DNA of 64,000 nt from Mesorhizobium loti. GTDB taxonomy: Bacteria > Pseudomonadota > Alphaproteobacteria > Rhizobiales > Rhizobiaceae. This document shows positions 56,090 through 64,000 of this stretch, one piece after another. The number at the start of each line of letters is the position of its first letter. Within the stretch, counting starts at the first letter, position 1. The position numbers and the translations under genes are program-made. The stretch lies in NCBI GenBank assembly GCA_002356515.1, contig AP017605.1, positions 5,441,020-5,505,019 of the forward strand. The letters run 5' to 3'. The notes beneath the pieces were generated by a model, which ran no database searches, was not told the origin of the DNA, and saw only the letters and a list, made by a program, of their open reading frames with translations.

Positions 56090-57446
56090 TCAAGTATCTG
56101 TAAACATTGGAAGCGTGTCCATGTCGGCAACGCGACACGGGCGACCTTTTCGGGCCACCGCCGTTTTGATCGAGCCCGACGCCAAGTCGTCGGCACGGAT
56201 TTGATAGGGTGCGCCAGGAACAACCTGTGCAGCAGGAAGAACGTCGGTTTTGATAAGGCGCCGTATCGCGTGGTTTGTGACGCCTAAGGCCTTTGCTGCT
56301 TCGGTCATCGTGAGCCATTCACCGTCTTTTTCGGCGGATCGATAGGCATGGATTCCACGCACGCGCCGAACAGAAGAGACGCGGTGCGCCGTCCACGTTT
56401 TTCCCTGTCCGGTGGGTAATCCCATTCGATTGAGCGAGGCGGCGATATGCTCGTCAGACCAGCGACCGGCCAATGCGCATCACCGCCAAAGCGTCTTCGG
56501 TCGTGGCGCAACCGTGCTCGCCAGCTCGAGGCTTGCGAACCCGCAGTTCTGAGTGCTGGCCGCCCCGCCAATGGATCATGAGCACGACGTCCCGTACCGC
56601 GTCGTCGACATCGACGATGATGTCGGCGATCAAGGTTCGTAGCAGCTGCTGGCGCGCACGCATCGTCACGTCAGGTCCATTCCAAGCTGCTGACAGGTTT
56701 TCTGCCATATTGGCGAAGGCACTGGGATCGACCTCAATGGCCGGTGGCCTGCCAGTAGGCTGGCGGGTTTCAAGATCCCGCAAGCGGATCTGATCCGCTA
56801 TCATCGACAACAATACCTGGCGCGCGCTGCCGAGTTCACGGAAGCGCGCGAAGATGAACCGGATTACCTCCTGCAGCCGTATATCTGGGTCGAGCCCAAG
56901 CCCAGCTTCGCGATGCCAGATGTAACCGAACGGTACCGACAGGCGCAGCTCCCCCCGGCGCGCCTTCGACCTGGCGGCCTCGAGCATCCGTGCCTTCAGC
57001 ACGCCCAGTTCGAACTCGCTTATGCTTCCCTTCATGCCCAAGAGCAGACGATCATTAGGCAGGCAGGGGTTGTAGACGCCATCGTGGTCGATGACGCGGG
57101 CTTCGACAAGTCCACACAACTCGAGCAGATGATGCCAGTCCCGCCCATTGCGCGCGAGCCTCGATGCGTCCAGGCACAATACGGCGCCGATTTTGCCCGC
57201 GCACAACCATGCAACCAGCCGATCGAAGCCGGGGCGCGCCACTGTTCCGCTTGCTGATCGGCCGAGATCGTCGTCGATGACTTCGATATCGGCGAAGCCG
57301 CGCTGTCGCGCAATGTCGACCAGATCATATTGCCGTCGCTGGCTCTCCAGGTTGGTCATGACCTGGGACTGCGTCGACTGGCGTACATAGACGACGGCCT
57401 TGCGCTTCAAGAGCGCAGTTGGGATCAGATCAGTGCTGGTCATCAT
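56090..57446 (-). pseudogene. site-specific serine recombinase, frameshifted
   Basis: From 57446: KRKAVVYVRQSTQSQVMTNL (catalytic Ser region RQST), VLCLDASRLARNGRDWHHLL, GMKGSISEFELGVLKARM (resolvase domain). The recombinase domain then has VPFGYIWHREAGLGLDPDIR. After TTEDALAVMR a shift near 56465 moves to the next frame (AGRWSDEHIAASLNRMGLPT, ending with a helix-turn-helix LTMTEAAKALGVTNHAIRRL). Total would be about 450 residues, smaller than the about 700 of full-size relatives, because the zinc-ribbon/coiled-coil middle is shortened. Confidence 0.8.
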
Positions 57447-57633
57447 CGAGCTCCTCGACGATCAGACCGGCGGCCTGCATGAGGATTTGAGCGAGCGTCA
57501 GCAAGGCCTTCGCCCGCTCCACTTCGTTCATCCCCTCCAGCCTGTGGGGTTCGAATATCAGGCTCATCTGCCTGCCCGAGGTCGGTGCAGGCACGTTGTG
57601 CTGTTTCATCGACTTTCTCCCGTGCGATTCCAT
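57430..57633 (-). CDS. small protein of the serine-recombinase element
   Basis: 67 residues: MSLIFEPHRLEGMNEVERAK then ALLTLAQILMQAAGLIVEEL, an amphipathic helical protein with an acidic tail. It overlaps the recombinase start by 17 nt, the conserved arrangement of such elements. Function not known. Confidence 0.6.
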   Translation of the reverse strand: MESHGRKSMKQHNVPAPTSGRQMSLIFEPHRLEGMNEVERAKALLTLAQILMQAAGLIVEELDDDQH

Positions 57634-57928
57634 TCTCGCTTGGGAAGTTTGTGGAAACAGCGACCGGCATGACCAGCCTCTTCAGATCAGACAAGGCCGT
57701 GAGATCAACCTGTGGCGGGCCAAATGTCATGCCCGCGCAAGCGGCTGAATCCACCATCCAGCCTGGAATCGATACGACAATGCCCGATGGGGATTGCACC
57801 TTGAGAAACTGCCCAGTTACCCGCTGCTCCACACGCCGCACGCTGACCTTTCGGCCAAAATATGGATGCCAGCGATAATGAACTTCCAGTTCGTCCCCGA
57901 CATGGGCACAATGAACGGGTGATCGCAC
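57443..57928 (-). CDS. DUF5372-like small protein of the serine-recombinase element
   Basis: GTG at 57928 lies in the target sequence and the frame opens RSPVHCAHVGDELEVHYRWH, then PYFGRKVSVRRVEQRV, VVSIPGWMVDSAACAGMTFG. Only about the first 105 residues look like a conserved protein. The remaining tail runs antisense-free over the small helical gene in another frame. Proteins of this type accompany such recombinases. Role unknown. Confidence 0.5.
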   Translation of the reverse strand: MRSPVHCAHVGDELEVHYRWHPYFGRKVSVRRVEQRVTGQFLKVQSPSGIVVSIPGWMVDSAACAGMTFGPPQVDLTALSDLKRLVMPVAVSTNFPSENGIAREKVDETAQRACTDLGQADEPDIRTPQAGGDERSGAGEGLADARSNPHAGRRSDRRGAR

Positions 57929-58170
57929 TCAACAACGCGCTCTTCGCCGGCTCGGACGGCGGCGCCCAGCATTGGGCCGTCATCGCGTCGCTGATCGAAA
58001 CCTGCAAGCTCAACGATGTCGAGCCACTCGCCTATCTCGGCGACGTCCTTACCAGGATCGTCAACGGCCATCCCAACAGCCAAATCGATGACCTGCTGCC
58101 TTGGGCCTACATCCGGGCTCCCGAGCTTAAGGCCGTGATCTGAGTTCGGGTGATACGCAGCCTCGCCAGC

Positions 58171-58902
58171 TCATTCGGCTAGTTCAAGACGCCCCTGAAC
58201 TCGCTCCTCGATCGCCTTCAGGAAATGGTCGGACGTCGATGTCCATCCAAAGAGTATCTGCACGAGCGTGATCGAGGCATCATGATTGCTCCTCGATGCG
58301 TCCCAAGCGATGGGCTCGCTAGTGCAATCCGTCAGCAGTATGCAGTGATAGTCCCTGAAGAAGGCATCCCGAATTGTCGACTCCACACACACGCTGGTCG
58401 TGCATCCTGTCACGATGAGGTGTTTGATGCCTGCGGTCTTCAGAACAGAATCGAGTTCGGTCTCGTAGAAACCGCTGAACCGCGTTTTGTAGAGGACGAC
58501 ATCCCCTGCTTGTGGCTTGAGGTCGTTGACGATATCTGTTCCCCAGGTGTCGCGGATCAGAATCCGGCTCTCGCTGCCATCCGGGGCTGTCATGCTCTCA
58601 CCGACCCCAAAGATCTGGAGATGTCGGATACGGTTGGGGGCGTCCGATGTCCCAAGGTCCGAGAGGTCGGAATAATACCCCATCTTCAGATAGACGACGG
58701 GCACGCTCAAATCGCGAGCGGCAGCTATTACGCTGGCAGTAGGGCTGACAGCCCGTTGAATCCCGGAGATATCGATTCCGGCTCTGTCGAACATTCCACC
58801 TTTGGAGCCGAAATCATTCTGCATGTCCACGACGAGAACTGCAGCCTTAGCGGGATCAATTGAAATAGGTTGAGGCTTCGCGTCGATGACAAGTCGCTGC
58901 AT
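58171..58902 (-). CDS. isochorismatase-family cysteine hydrolase (RutB-like)
   Basis: 243 residues. The catalytic triad is visible: Asp in VLVVDMQNDFGS, Lys in VVLYKTRFSGFYETELD, Cys in IVTGCTTSVCVESTIRDAFF. The cis-peptide region and C-terminal core DYHCILLTDCTSEPIA are normal. Family members hydrolyse C-N bonds of ureido and amide compounds (peroxyureidoacrylate, biuret, N-carbamoyl amines) or isochorismate. The sequence is nearer the RutB/ureido branch. GGGAGG precedes the ATG. It stands alone, facing an IS66 end, and probably salvages ammonia from a ureido or amide substrate. Confidence 0.85.
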   Translation of the reverse strand: MQRLVIDAKPQPISIDPAKAAVLVVDMQNDFGSKGGMFDRAGIDISGIQRAVSPTASVIAAARDLSVPVVYLKMGYYSDLSDLGTSDAPNRIRHLQIFGVGESMTAPDGSESRILIRDTWGTDIVNDLKPQAGDVVLYKTRFSGFYETELDSVLKTAGIKHLIVTGCTTSVCVESTIRDAFFRDYHCILLTDCTSEPIAWDASRSNHDASITLVQILFGWTSTSDHFLKAIEERVQGRLELAE

Positions 58903-59415
58903 TTTTATCCTCCCACCAGCATGAGGTGTCGCTCTTTGCGGCCTTGGTTATCATGATCCGCCACCTACATCGCGTCAACAAAGGGGGAGCTACATCCCTG
59001 CTTGGCGGCCTAAGAACAGCGGTTACCCTTGTTCGCTGCGGCCGCATAGCGAACCCTGACCCCATTGAAGACACCATGCGAATAGCATGCGTCATCTTCG
59101 CCGTCATGATGCCTCCATCGTGGTGAGAGCCTCATGGCGGTATTCCTCTTCACGGGTAACATTTTAGGTGAGGCAACCAAGCAGCGCAGTAACATTTTCC
59201 TTGAGGCAACACGACAGTCGCCGCCTACAGCTACGGGCGTAGGCTCAAAACCCTCACGCCGTAGGGAGTTTATCTGCAAGGCATGTGCCTCTCAGCCCAA
59301 ACGCTTCAAACTCAATCCGCTCCAGAAAATACCGGGACTTCTCTATTCGGCGTGTTGAAGTCAATCGGTTTCAAGTCCTCCATTACCGCCGATAATCCAC
59401 CATTCTGACCGCGGC
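58903..59415. other. intergenic stretch with a repeated 22-bp motif
   Basis: No gene recognised. GTAACATTTTAGGTGAGGCAAC (59156-59177) recurs as GTAACATTTTCCTTGAGGCAAC (59189-59210), a 33-bp period. Such spaced repeats occur at the ends of IS21-like elements, but no IS21 gene is nearby. Confidence 0.4.
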
Positions 59416-59535
59416 GTGTAAGGCGGATTCAAATGGTCATTGCAACACCGATTGTGTTCACTCATGGCAGCAGCACGTCAAGGGCCTCTCTGGCGTTTTC
59501 CAAACCAGCGTCTTTCTCGGTCGGGCATTGAGGGC
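59416..59535 (-). repeat. IS30 end fragment, second copy
   Basis: GGCGGATTCAAATGGTCATTGC onward is about 80 percent like 3712-3832, covering the terminal repeat and last codons of the IS30 relic there. Nothing else of the element remains. Confidence 0.7.
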
Positions 59536-59744
59536 CAGTTAGCGAAACCCTTGTCCCGCTTTTGCGAAATCCGCAGGCAAGCTCCACCCAGCTTCTGCTG
59601 CCCAATGATTCCGCCAAGAAGCATAGTTTGCGGCCGGTTCCACCGCTTTCGCCGCGAGAGCTTGTCGAGACGCTCAACCATCATCTGGTCATGAAAGACC
59701 GCGAGTAGGTCGGCCGAGGCCAGTCCTTCGGCGGCGGTGATCGA

Positions 59745-59880
59745 CAGCGCTCGAGCGTTTCTTCGATTCGATCAACCGGATCCGCTACCTTGCCAAGAAC
59801 TTCGAGGCCACCATCGCCTCGCCGGGACCTTCCTCTACGCCGCATCAGCCATACTACGCACGCGTCCCAGTTTGAGTTTC
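59745..59880 (+). pseudogene. IS5-like transposase C-terminal scrap
   Basis: Plus frames read LERFFDSINRIRYLAKNFEA then TFLYAASAILRTR, resembling the ERFFxxxKxFRRIATRY...FL..A...IWLR end of IS5-type transposases. Weak but recognisable. Confidence 0.4.
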
Positions 59881-60112
59881 TAGTCGGACTGCAAGGAATT
59901 TCACCAAAGCGATTGAACAGGTTCGGCACCGAACGAAGCTGCTTTGCGGCCGCTCCCCCCGCGCGATTGAGTCGCAGAATCAATTGGCCACGCTCTTCGA
60001 GCCAGCGGGATGGTCACTACGCGATTTTTCTTCTGGTTTCCGTTGAGGTCACGGGAGAAAAACTTGAACTGCATCCCAAAGCGTCGGGCATCGGAATTAG
60101 CTAAATTCACCT

Positions 60113-60238
60113 CAAGGCCTGGACGGGCCCGATCATTAATGTGACAACAACAATGAAAAATAATAGCAAAAGTTTAACAAGAAATCAGGTGAAAATCGAA
60201 AGATAGAAATATATAATGATCAAAGGAGGTAGCCTTTC
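60113..60238 (+). promoter_or_regulatory. AT-rich promoter region before methyltransferase
   Basis: 60135-60225 is very AT-rich (AATATATAATGATCAAAGG at the end) and ends in the strong ribosome-binding sequence AAAGGAGGT (60222-60230). It resembles in composition the leader of the methyltransferase gene at 45123. Bases 59881-60112 before it show nothing. Confidence 0.45.
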
Positions 60239-60343
60239 TTGAGAGATGCTGGAATTAGTGGCGGATCCTGCCTGATCTGCGGCGGTCCGGGCGAAATTCT
60301 CGGCAGACAAGTCGTAGCGGAAACTGGCCAGCTCACACATTAG
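60239..60343 (+). CDS. candidate 34-residue small protein
   Basis: AAAGGAGGT, an almost perfect Shine-Dalgarno, stands 8 nt before TTG 60239. The frame reads MRDAGISGGSCLICGGPGEI then LGRQVVAETGQLTH and stops 10 nt before the methyltransferase ATG. CLICGG is a CxxC pair as in small zinc knuckles or the N-terminus of some C-methyltransferases. It could be a real small protein or peptide precursor, a leader ORF coupling translation, or the severed zinc-binding start of an older methyltransferase gene. Confidence 0.4.
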   Translation: MRDAGISGGSCLICGGPGEILGRQVVAETGQLTH

Positions 60344-60353
60344 CGGAGAATAC

Positions 60354-61052
60354 ATGAGCGCCGTTGATAAACAGAACGCACTCCGACAAGCTGCGCAAAT
60401 GCGGATTAAGGCGTCACATGCGCTCAAGGGTGACGCCAATCTATTGGCGCACCACTATTTTGAATGGGCAGACTCCTACGAGTTGGATATGGACCGCGAA
60501 CGCTACAGCGGCCCCTCGATCGTGGCAGAAATGGCGGGCGCCTTACAGGCTGCGTATATTGGCGGTGATAGAGCAGCCACCGCAGTTCTAGACGCGGGGT
60601 GCGGTACAGGCTTGGTTGGCGTGCAACTGGACCATATCGGCTTCCGCTTCATCGTCGGCTTCGATCTCTCGGAAACAATGGCCGAAATGGCGCGCCAAAC
60701 CGGGGTTTATCGCCACGTTGAAGGCGAGGTTGACCTAAACAGGTCCCTCTCAGAATACGCGAGCGCGAGCTATGATATGATTGTCTGCTGCGGCGTCTTC
60801 ACACTTGGACATGTCCACCCGGATGGGCTGCGCGAGCTTTCGCGCCTCACGCGACCGAACGGATTCGTAATTGCTAGCACCTGCAAGAGCTATACGCAGT
60901 CAATGTCGTTTGAAGACGAGGTGCTGCGTCTGCAGGAGGCGAGCGTCCTTGCGCCGGCACAGTGTTTGAACGACGGCAGATTCCTCGATGGCGAGGATGC
61001 GCATTACTGGGCTTTGCGAGTGCTCGAGAAGTCAACAAAGCAGCGACGATGA
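60354..61052 (+). CDS. class I SAM-dependent methyltransferase, third
   Basis: 232 residues. Motif I AVLDAGCGTGLVGVQLDHIG (about 76-95), post-I VGFDLSETMAEMARQTGVYR, motif II/IV SYDMIVCCGVFTLGHVHPDG, motif III LSRLTRPNGFVIASTC. The N-terminal HALKGDANLLAHHYFEWADS precedes DSYELDM, the YDxxY/W-type substrate cap of small-molecule methyltransferases (Tam/UbiE-like group). Downstream lie IS701/IS256 sequences and then a GHMP kinase in the same direction. Substrate unknown. Confidence 0.82.
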   Translation: MSAVDKQNALRQAAQMRIKASHALKGDANLLAHHYFEWADSYELDMDRERYSGPSIVAEMAGALQAAYIGGDRAATAVLDAGCGTGLVGVQLDHIGFRFIVGFDLSETMAEMARQTGVYRHVEGEVDLNRSLSEYASASYDMIVCCGVFTLGHVHPDGLRELSRLTRPNGFVIASTCKSYTQSMSFEDEVLRLQEASVLAPAQCLNDGRFLDGEDAHYWALRVLEKSTKQRR

Positions 61053-61221
61053 CCTGCCGATCTGCCCGAGTGACGCCGATGCCAACACAAGGGCAGCGAG
61101 GAGGACGGAGCAATGGCCTCCAGGACGGAAACGAAGAACGAAACGAGAGAGTCGCGTTTTGCTGCTTATGTCGAGACGCTCGTCTCGGCACTGGGTCAAA
61201 CTGACCGGGTGGCGCCAGCAC

Positions 61222-62623
61222 GAGCTATGGCGGAAACTGGGTGATGACGGTTTGAGGAAGGCGGCGTATCGAGGCGGGTGACAAAGCCTGCCAGAACCTC
61301 ACGAAGGAGCGATACGCCATGAAGACAGATACCACCGTTGTTTCCTTTCCGCATCCCGCCACACTCGATGATCCCCTGACATCGGTTCTGCGCGAGGGCG
61401 CCCGGCGGCTTCTGGCGCAGGCCGTCGAGGCGGAAGCCGAGGCATTCCTGGCCGCCATGGCCGACGAGCGCCTGGCCGATGGGCGGGCCCGCTTGGTACG
61501 CCACGGGCATGGTCCTGAGAGAACGATCCAGACGGGGATCGGCCCGGTTGCGGTGAGCCGTGTCAAGCTGCGCGACCGGGCCGCGGAGGCCTCCGGCGAG
61601 GACCGCATCACCTTCACTTCGGCGATCCTGCCGAAATGGGCGCGGCGGACGAAGAGCCTCGACGCGCTGCTGCCGGTCCTTTACCTGCGTGGCATCTCGA
61701 CCGGCGATTTCCAGGAGGCGCTTGGCGCGCTTCTCGGCAAGGACGCACCGAACCTGTCGCCGTCGGTGATCGGACGGCTGAAGGAGGAGTGGCAGGCCGA
61801 CTATGATCGCTGGCAGCGCCGCGACCTCTCGGCCCGCCATTATGTCTACATCTGGGCCGACGGGGTCTATCTTCAGGCGCGCATGGAGGATGATGCCGCC
61901 TGCATGCTGGTTGTCATCGGCGCGACGCCGGAAGGCAGGAAGGAACTGGTCGGCTTTCAGGTCGGCGTGCGAGAAAGCGCGCAGAGTTGGCGCGAGTTGC
62001 TCATTGATCTGAAGGCCCGCGGGCTTTCGGTCGCACCGCAGATCGCCGTCGGCGACGGCGCGCTCGGCTTCTGGAAGGCGCTTGAGGAGATTTTTCCTTC
62101 GACCCGGCATCAACGGTGTTGGCAGCACAAGGTCCTCAACGTGCTCAACAAGGTGCCGAAATCGGTGCAGCCGAACATGAAGGCCGATCTCAGGGAGATC
62201 CGCGACGCGCCCGATCGGGCGACCGCCGAGGTTGCGATGGCCATTTTCGTCGACAAATACGAGGCCAAATATCCCAAGGCCGTCGACTGCCTGACGAAAG
62301 GACCGCGAGGCCCTGCTGACCTTCTTCGACTTCCCGGCCGAGCACTGGGACCATCTGCGTACCTCGAATCCGATCGAAAGCGTCTTCGCCACCGTCCGGC
62401 ACCGCACGGTGCGCACCAAGGGAAGCCTGTCGCACAGGACGGCCCGGCTCATGGTCTTCAAGCTCGTCATGAGCGCTGCCAAAACCTGGCGTCGGCTGAA
62501 GGGCGAAAATCAGTTGCCAAGGGTCATCGCCGGCGTCAAATTCACCGACGGTGTCGCTGACTCGCTGACGTCGGATCACCGCGCCGCCTGATCGGCCTCG
62601 TCACCCAATTCCGACCATAGCTC
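61222..62623 (+). mobile_element. IS256-family element, copy 2, with 9-bp target duplication
   Basis: 1402 bp, by eye identical to copy 1 at 30363-31764. CGCCAGCAC is duplicated at 61213-61221 and 62624-62632. Same terminal repeats (GAGCTATGG...). Confidence 0.93.
61319..62591 (+). pseudogene. IS256-family transposase with C-terminal frameshift, copy 2
   Basis: Identical protein frame to copy 1 (413 codons to 62560) with the same extra base after CLTKG near 62300. It places the catalytic Glu region (PIESVFATVRHRT) in the next frame, which ends at 62591. Sharing of the lesion by two independently inserted copies argues against a sequencing error. Confidence 0.85.
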
Positions 62624-62830
62624 CGCCAGCACGGGGCTGCTGCTTTTGCTGGGCGAGCGGAGGAGCGTTGAGCCGATGGCGGCGCGGTGGAGCTTGGTCG
62701 TGTCCAGGCTACGCCCCAGTCTCCGCATCACGTCGTGGCGAAGAGCGACTGGTCGGACAATGCCGTGCTTGGCATCGTGCGGGCGCAGGTTCTGCCGGCC
62801 GTTGAGCGTAGGGACCGATCCGCGCTTTGA

Positions 62831-63197
62831 TCGTGGGACAACAGTCTAACGAGGGTTGCGCGCCTGCCACACCAGTAATCACATCAACACGCAATAATGG
62901 TCACCTTCGTAACCGTCTTGATGACCGGCATCGCTGTTGTCCCACTTCATAGGCCTGTGCTCCTCGCAAATCAGGCGACAAATCTCGGCGGGCCCAACCC
63001 GCAAGGTGCTTCGCTTTCAAAGGTTGCAACAGATCCTTCAAGAAACTTAACAGAAGTTTGCACCCTTTAACGCCATACAATGTCAAAGTAACCCTGAAGT
63101 CGTTTTATACAGGCAACAAGCTAGTGTCAGATCCAACTGAAGCACGTTCTTGCCCAGATGGCTCAAGTCTCACACTCCTCGATTTGAGCGGAGTGCC
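62831..63197. other. intergenic region before the GHMP kinase
   Basis: About 370 bp without a recognisable gene. GCGGAG lies 5-8 nt before the kinase ATG. No nod box or sigma-54 element could be recognised. Confidence 0.4.
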
Positions 63198-64000
63198 ATG
63201 GTGAACCAGGATTCCACCTATCGCGTCGCTCCTTCGGGATGCTCGGCGAGTCTCGATATGACAAAAATTAATGAAGCGGCGGCCGATGAGCTTTGGAGGC
63301 CATACATGCTTCACCAGAGGTTCGATGCCGAAGCGGCGGCTGAGGTTGCCCTGCAGAACGGGCAGCCCAGGGTCCATTCCGGTGACGGTGTTGCACTTTG
63401 CTGCGGCACATTTGGCGAGTTACTTCAAGGCCAGTTGCCGGTTAGTCCCCATTCTCATGATTCCCATTTCTTGGTCACGATGCCCATCGCGCTCTTTGCA
63501 CGGGCCAAATTTATGCCCATCACAGGCACCCGATCTGTAACCGTCTACCCGCCACACAAAATCAAAGCTCAACGACTGGCCGAGAATCTCGTGATTGCGC
63601 TCGGCGTCTCGGGAGGAGACCTCCTTCTGCAATCTGAGCTACCGGAAGGCAAGGGACTTGCAAGTTCGTCTGCGGATCTTGTGGCGACCGCACGGTCGAT
63701 CGCCTCCAGCTTCAAACTCAGAGTGCGGACATCATTGATGGAGAAACTAATGGCGGAGATCGAGCCCTCTGACGGGGTGATGTATCCCGGAGTGGTCGCA
63801 TATCACCAGCGATCATGTAGCCTTTTATCTTTCCTCGGACAAATGCCACCGCTCGCCGTGGTTGGGATCGATGAAGGAGGTACGGTCGAAACCATGCACT
63901 ATGATCAACGTCGAGGTGAAATCAACGCTAGTCAGAGAGCGCAGTATTGTGAATTGCTCGATCGCGCGCGCATAGCCATTCCGCAAGGTGACACGGTCAC
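63198..64000 (+). CDS. GHMP kinase (PduX/BluE-like L-threonine kinase family), runs off window
   Basis: 267 codons are open to the window edge. Motif 1 CGTFGELLQGQLP, motif 2 (ATP phosphate loop) LPEGKGLASSSADLVATARS, then EIEPSDGVMYPG, the same order and wording as PduX-type kinases (CGELIQG, AKGMASSTAD, IEPTD). Those phosphorylate L-threonine for the cobalamin aminopropanol arm. The first about 75 residues before motif 1 are an extension not found in PduX. The last motif lies outside the window. Given the neighbouring methyltransferase, a role in a peptide or amino-acid-derived metabolite is equally possible. Confidence 0.8.
   Translation, partial: MVNQDSTYRVAPSGCSASLDMTKINEAAADELWRPYMLHQRFDAEAAAEVALQNGQPRVHSGDGVALCCGTFGELLQGQLPVSPHSHDSHFLVTMPIALFARAKFMPITGTRSVTVYPPHKIKAQRLAENLVIALGVSGGDLLLQSELPEGKGLASSSADLVATARSIASSFKLRVRTSLMEKLMAEIEPSDGVMYPGVVAYHQRSCSLLSFLGQMPPLAVVGIDEGGTVETMHYDQRRGEINASQRAQYCELLDRARIAIPQGDTV

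Larger units (their letters stand above)
56062..57919 (-). mobile_element. serine-recombinase element inserted in IS66 tnpC
   Basis: 1858 bp flanked by TGATCGC on both sides (56055-56061 and 57920-57926). Removing the element and one TGATCGC restores SIRLIALNNALFAGS. The two ends share an imperfect inverted repeat (GTGAGTCATTATGCAC left; CGTTCATTGTGCCC right, reversed). It contains a small gene pair and a recombinase resembling the y4bA-y4bD set of pNGR234a as I recall it. Confidence 0.75.
53812..58143 (+). mobile_element. IS66-family element split by a serine-recombinase element
   Basis: A left end GTAAGCGCTGTTTCCGGACC begins at 53812, close to the IS66 consensus end. tnpA, tnpB and a frameshifted tnpC follow. 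tnpC is interrupted at 56061 and resumes at 57927. A matching right repeat was not found after 58143, where the isochorismatase gene begins almost at once, so the right end is probably deleted. Confidence 0.75.
54753..58143 (+). pseudogene. IS66 TnpC, frameshifted and interrupted
   Basis: 54753 to about 55430: coiled coil and zinc region (MQRHRFGRRAETLPEDQLLL; HACPCCRNGLHRIGEDVSER). A one-base change near 55430 shifts to SSKLFADETTAPVLDPGRGK, ILQVDGYGGYRVLADKSGVV, TKLAEAIRYALSRWEGLTRF, VVERSIRLIA. The serine-recombinase element inserts at 56062-57919. The end LNNALFAGSDGGAQHWAVIA and DDLLPWAYIRAPEL follows at 57927-58143. Confidence 0.85.
61113..62830 (+). pseudogene. IS701-family transposase relic split by IS256
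   Basis: ATG 61113: ESRFAAYVETLVSALGQTDR then VAPA up to the IS256 at 61222. After it, a shifted frame gives LLLLLGERRSVEPMAARW (62633-62690), the IS701 YxxGLLLPGERKSVEPMAAR motif. Only the N-terminus remains. Confidence 0.7.

Noticed and set aside
53812..58200. matching right inverted repeat for the third IS66 element
   Set aside because: ATACGC-type sequence after 58143 does not align convincingly with the left end, so only the left end is claimed.
1..64000. nod boxes, CRISPR arrays, tRNA or rRNA genes, replication genes
   Set aside because: Looked for by eye and not found. Repeats in the window are IS ends or paralogous genes, not regularly spaced arrays. The symbiotic-plasmid idea therefore rests on gene families only.

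Overview
The window looks like an accessory replicon or genomic island of a rhizobial alphaproteobacterium (Rhizobium/Sinorhizobium/Mesorhizobium type). The evidence is a bacterial sarcosine oxidase operon, polyamine-type and amino-acid-type ABC importers, DoeA/EutD-like M24 hydrolases, and relics of trbL/trbF (Ti/sym-plasmid conjugation) and of methylmalonyl-CoA mutase, all in a very dense field of IS66, IS110, IS256, IS3, IS5, IS30, IS91, IS481, IS630, IS701 and IS1595 sequences. The assignment is inference. No rRNA, tRNA, CRISPR array, nod or nif gene is visible.

Layout. 0.2-3 kb: an amino-acid ABC importer operon (binding protein, permease, ATPase). 3-7.2 kb: IS relics, including an IS30 gene split by an intact IS66 element with an 8-bp target duplication. 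7.2-13.3 kb: a GlxA/GbdR-type regulator divergent from soxBDAG. 13.3-19.4 kb: IS630 split by an IS110-family element, then IS5, IS110 and IS1595. 19.9-27.1 kb: M24 hydrolase, polyamine-type ABC importer (ATPase, Tat-exported binding protein, fused permease), second M24 hydrolase. 27.2-35.2 kb: a Russian-doll block in which an IS66 tnpC relic is split by a tyrosine-recombinase element that carries IS91, IS256 and another IS66. 35.2-37 kb: a soxG scrap beside a second GlxA-family regulator. 37-44.8 kb: IS3, an IS481 gene split by two different IS110-type elements, then trbF/trbL and methylmalonyl-CoA mutase scraps. 45.1-53.3 kb: two SAM methyltransferases, a decayed copy of the fused permease, a third M24 gene identical to the first, an MmgE/PrpD protein and a DoeA-like M24 hydrolase. 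53.4-58.1 kb: an IS66 split by a serine-recombinase element. 58.2-64 kb: an isochorismatase-family hydrolase, a third methyltransferase preceded by a possible 34-residue ORF, a second identical IS256 inside an IS701 relic, and the start of a GHMP kinase.

How the genes may work together. The operon at 21.8-27.1 kb (importer plus DoeA-like hydrolase) and its partly decayed paralogue at 47.3-53.3 kb look like catabolic modules that import a small nitrogenous solute and hydrolyse it inside the cell. All four M24 proteins lack the metal ligands of true aminopeptidases, as creatinase and ectoine hydrolase do, so they are probably small-molecule amidohydrolases. SoxBDAG would oxidise sarcosine to glycine and feed C1 units to folate. 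The 1292-bp identity between the first and third M24 genes, and a mosaic 3' half in the second, show recent homogenisation. Most frameshifts lie in transposase genes, while the metabolic genes are largely intact.
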